A stretch of 8,200 nt of DNA from an uncultured Actinomycetes bacterium (GTDB lineage Bacteria; Actinomycetota; Actinomycetes; Nanopelagicales; Nanopelagicaceae). The stretch is taken from assembly GCA_903953805.1 (NCBI GenBank), contig CAJBLC010000135.1:1-8200 (forward strand), given 5' to 3'. Each line of letters begins with the position of its first letter. Position 1 is the first letter of the stretch. A program made the position numbers and the translations under genes. This document shows positions 6,212-8,200 of the stretch, in pieces. The notes under the pieces were generated by a model. That model had not been told where the DNA came from, searched no databases, and saw only the letters and a list, made by a program, of their open reading frames with translations.

Positions 6212-7191
6212 TGCCACTCACTCCCCTCTCGAAAATCCTTACTATTCCAAATCGCATTAATGCGGTTATGCCACCACTCTACGCGCTCTGGTGCAGCTTG
6301 ATACTTGGATAAGAGGGCTGGCACTGGTTCACCACGCCTAACCTCCATAAAACCATTCGATACGGTGAAGGCCGGCTCACAGATATCTGATTCAAAGAGT
6401 GAGACGGTTCCTAGGCCACACGCATAATCCAATTGCGGGAACGATCCAGCTAGCGCCAGACTTTGGGATATCCCAACTCCAGTTTCCAACGCACTTGAAA
6501 TCACAACTGGAAGTCCGATACGACTTGCGAGTTCATGTGCTGCATCAAAACCACCTACAGGTGCCCACTTCAAAATAGCTACATCGGCATATTGACTGAA
6601 CTCTTCGAAATGAGCATCGAGATCTTTGCGAATTGACTCGTCGGCAGCAATCTTAAATGGTGTCTCTCGCTTCAGTCGTTTGAGGTCATCAAGAGATTTG
6701 CATGGTTGTTCAATATATTCAAAGATATTTCCAAAACGTAAGTTGTAGTCATAGAGATTTAATAGTGCTTCTTCGAGAGTCCATCCCTCATTCACATCGA
6801 GTCGAATCTTGGCATCAGGAATCTCATCAAGTGTTGCTTCAACAAGTTCAGCGCCAACGACAAAGTCATCGACCTTGATCTTTACCGTTGTGCAACCGGG
6901 AAAGCGGCTAAGGATTTGTGAGGCCTGATCTGGTTCAACCATTGGCAGGGTGGCGTTAATTGGAATTCGATCGCGATACTGCTTAGGCCATGGCTTATAG
7001 GCAGCCTCTAACGCTGCCTTTAACCAGGTACTTGCTTCAACCTCGCCATATTCAATAAACGGTGAGAACTCACTCCACCCTTGATCACCACGAAAGATTG
7101 CTACCTCGCGAATATCAATTCCCCGGAAGCGATTCCGTAATGGAATTGAGAGAACAGTGAGATCCTGGAATATCTCGGTGGGGATCGTCAT
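6208..7191 (-). CDS. menC: o-Succinylbenzoate synthase (MenC, enolase superfamily)
   Basis: MenC dehydrates SHCHC to o-succinylbenzoate, the step between MenD/MenH and MenE. It has 327 residues. The barrel-domain catalytic set of the enolase superfamily is complete: KIK with Lys104 and Lys106 (the second is the base), Asp132 in RLDVNEGW, Glu161 in EYIEQP, Asp184 in IAADES, and Lys208 in AILKWAP. The spacing 132-161-184-208 closely matches E. coli MenC (161-190-213-235). The start is an ATG 9 bp after the menB stop, with no clear ribosome-binding site, so coupling to menB is likely. The stop overlaps the menD start. Some relatives act as amino acid racemases or epimerases, but the position between menB and menD settles the role. 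Confidence 0.93.
   Translation of the reverse strand: MTIPTEIFQDLTVLSIPLRNRFRGIDIREVAIFRGDQGWSEFSPFIEYGEVEASTWLKAALEAAYKPWPKQYRDRIPINATLPMVEPDQASQILSRFPGCTTVKIKVDDFVVGAELVEATLDEIPDAKIRLDVNEGWTLEEALLNLYDYNLRFGNIFEYIEQPCKSLDDLKRLKRETPFKIAADESIRKDLDAHFEEFSQYADVAILKWAPVGGFDAAHELASRIGLPVVISSALETGVGISQSLALAGSFPQLDYACGLGTVSLFESDICEPAFTVSNGFMEVRRGEPVPALLSKYQAAPERVEWWHNRINAIWNSKDFREGSEWQ
6221..6230 (-). promoter_or_regulatory. Ribosome-binding site of menD, inside the end of menC
   Basis: On the minus strand GAGAGGGGAG ends 9 bases before the ATG at 6211. It supports that start, which also gives the ATGA overlap seen at nuoB/nuoC and nuoC/nuoD. The GTG at 6217 is only 3 bases from the end of this stretch, though 7 bases from its inner GAGAGG core, so it cannot be fully excluded. 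Confidence 0.5.
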
Positions 7192-7200
7192 ATCGAAGAG

Positions 7201-8079
7201 TTAAGGGCGCTTAGGGAATTTACTGAAGTTTGGCTCGCGCTTCTCTTGGTAGGCATTTCTACCTTCCTGTCCTTCTTCTGACATATAGAAGAGAAGGGTT
7301 GCATCACCAGCAAGTTGTTGAACACCAGCAAGCCCATCATCGGCAGCATTTAAGCCAGCCTTGAGGAGACGGAGTGCCATTGGCGAGTGACGCAACATCT
7401 CGCGACACCATGAGACTGTCTCAGCCTCAAGTTCGGCAACTGGGACAACGGTATTCACCAATCCCATATCGAGCGCTTCCGCTGCATCGTATTGACGACA
7501 TAAGAACCAAATCTCACGAGCCTTCTTCTGTCCAACATGAGCTGCAAGTAAGCCAGCACCATATCCACCATCGAAAGATCCAACCATTGGTCCGGTCTGA
7601 CCAAACTTTGCATTATCAGCGGCGATAGTTAGATCGCAGACAACATGAAGCACGTGGCCGCCACCAATCGCCCAACCGGCAACCATTGCAACGACTGGCT
7701 TTGGTAAACGACGAATCTGAATTTGAAGATCTAAGACATTGAGACGACCAATGCCCTTCTTCGCTAATGGATCATTCCCGAGATATCCATCATCTCCGCG
7801 CACATTGATATCTCCGCCAGAGCAGAATGCTTCGCTACCGGCACCGGTAAAGATGATGACGCCAACGCTGTCATTGTCGCGAGCGAGAGCAAATGCTCGC
7901 TCTAATTCGAAGAGGGTCTGCGGCCTAAATGCATTGCGGACCTCAGGACGATTGATCGTAATCTTCGCCATGCCTTCAGCAACGTGATAGGTGATATCGG
8001 TAAAACCTTCGCCGCCTTCACCGATCGCCCATGCGGGGATAGTCCGTGACCCAGGTTCGCGCTTGATTGGCTTGCTCAT
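7201..8079 (-). CDS. menB: 1,4-Dihydroxy-2-naphthoyl-CoA synthase (MenB, crotonase family)
   Basis: MenB closes the second ring, turning o-succinylbenzoyl-CoA into DHNA-CoA. It has 292 residues. Crotonase marks are the CoA-binding CSGGD at 86-90 and the oxyanion-hole region AGWAIGGGH at 134-142. QTGPMVGSFDGGYG at 161-174 includes the catalytic Asp170, and the C-terminus YQEKREPNFSKFPKRP is typical. Gly163 in QTG aligns with Gly156 of E. coli MenB, where bicarbonate acts as the base; M. tuberculosis MenB has Asp185 there. The protein is therefore of the bicarbonate-dependent type and closely resembles the E. coli protein from about residue 180 onward. The usual Gln after CSGGD is Ile here. It is the first gene of menB-menC-menD and diverges from a probable menE 20 bp away. 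Confidence 0.96.
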   Translation of the reverse strand: MSKPIKREPGSRTIPAWAIGEGGEGFTDITYHVAEGMAKITINRPEVRNAFRPQTLFELERAFALARDNDSVGVIIFTGAGSEAFCSGGDINVRGDDGYLGNDPLAKKGIGRLNVLDLQIQIRRLPKPVVAMVAGWAIGGGHVLHVVCDLTIAADNAKFGQTGPMVGSFDGGYGAGLLAAHVGQKKAREIWFLCRQYDAAEALDMGLVNTVVPVAELEAETVSWCREMLRHSPMALRLLKAGLNAADDGLAGVQQLAGDATLLFYMSEEGQEGRNAYQEKREPNFSKFPKRP

Positions 8080-8109
8080 GCCGATAGCCTACGGTCATCA
8101 TGGATAAAT
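8063..8109. promoter_or_regulatory. Candidate divergent menB/menE promoters sharing one -10 core
   Basis: The 7-bp TAGCCTA at 8085-8091 contains a TAnnnT box on each strand: TAGCCT (8085-8090) for the plus-strand gene and TAGGCT (8091-8086) for menB. The plus-strand box has TTGATT (8063-8068) 16 bases upstream. The minus-strand box has GTGACG (8115-8110) 18 bases upstream of it, just beyond the listed span. Predicted starts are near 8097 and 8079, the latter being the A of the menB ATG, so menB would be leaderless. The boxes are weak matches and this is inference. Confidence 0.3.
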
Positions 8110-8200
8110 CGTCACGGCGGGAGCTGCTCCACGTAGGTGAGCAGTGGTCCATCCCACAGAAGATTGAGGCGCTCTACGCCGCTCTTCGCAATGATGGCCC
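8100..8200 (+). CDS. menE: Probable o-succinylbenzoate-CoA ligase, first 33 codons (cut by window edge)
   Basis: An open frame runs from an ATG at 8100 to the right edge without a stop, starting MDKSSRRELLHVG and continuing through IEALYAALRNDGP. The pattern of a short Arg-Glu-Leu start followed by a helix ending in AAL-x-x-x-GP resembles the N-terminus of actinobacterial MenE proteins, acyl-CoA ligases that activate o-succinylbenzoate. No catalytic motif lies within the visible part, so the name depends mainly on context: menE is the one activating step missing from the neighbouring menB-menC-menD set. The start is 20 bp from the menB start on the other strand and has no ribosome-binding site. 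A different gene, or a downstream start, is possible. Confidence 0.5.
   Translation, partial: MDKSSRRELLHVGEQWSIPQKIEALYAALRNDG

Overview
The window looks like ordinary chromosome from a mid-GC actinobacterium. It carries the start of a respiratory complex I operon and most of a menaquinone (vitamin K2) biosynthesis cluster. The actinobacterial reading rests on the style of NuoB (start MGLEEKLP) and MenG (KDPEEVASMFDGVAKRYD), on separate nuoC and nuoD genes, and on menG lying directly upstream of nuoA. GC looks close to half by eye, lower than in streptomycetes or mycobacteria. That would fit the streamlined freshwater acI / Nanopelagicales-like lineages, but this placement is inference from memory, not a search result.

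Left part (1-1947, minus strand): nuoA, nuoB, nuoC and the first 133 codons of nuoD, tightly packed. nuoB/nuoC and nuoC/nuoD overlap by ATGA, and nuoA/nuoB are 2 bp apart. Upstream, 1948-2074 is the largest gap between genes. It holds an ATAAC repeat/palindrome cluster and a 16-bp CRP/GlxR-like palindrome just before nuoA. Next, also on the minus strand, is menG (2075-2767), the methyltransferase that finishes menaquinone, the quinone that complex I reduces.

Middle (2846-4679, plus strand): bioY, the biotin-binding membrane subunit of an ECF transporter, is followed 16 bp later by menF, isochorismate synthase. menF converges on menD with a 46-bp tail-to-tail coding overlap.

Right part (4634-8079, minus strand): a menB-menC-menD operon. 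A divergent gene, probably menE, starts 20 bp from menB and runs off the right edge. Together the window encodes the steps chorismate to isochorismate (MenF), SEPHCHC (MenD), o-succinylbenzoate (MenC), probable activation to OSB-CoA (MenE), ring closure (MenB) and final methylation (MenG). MenH, the DHNA-CoA thioesterase and MenA are not seen here.

I found no mobile element, CRISPR array, RNA gene or evident novel system. The points most worth checking are regulatory (the nuoA leader and the menB/menE divergent promoter), the bioY insertion, the menF/menD overlap, and a MenB of the bicarbonate-dependent (E. coli-like) type rather than the mycobacterial type.
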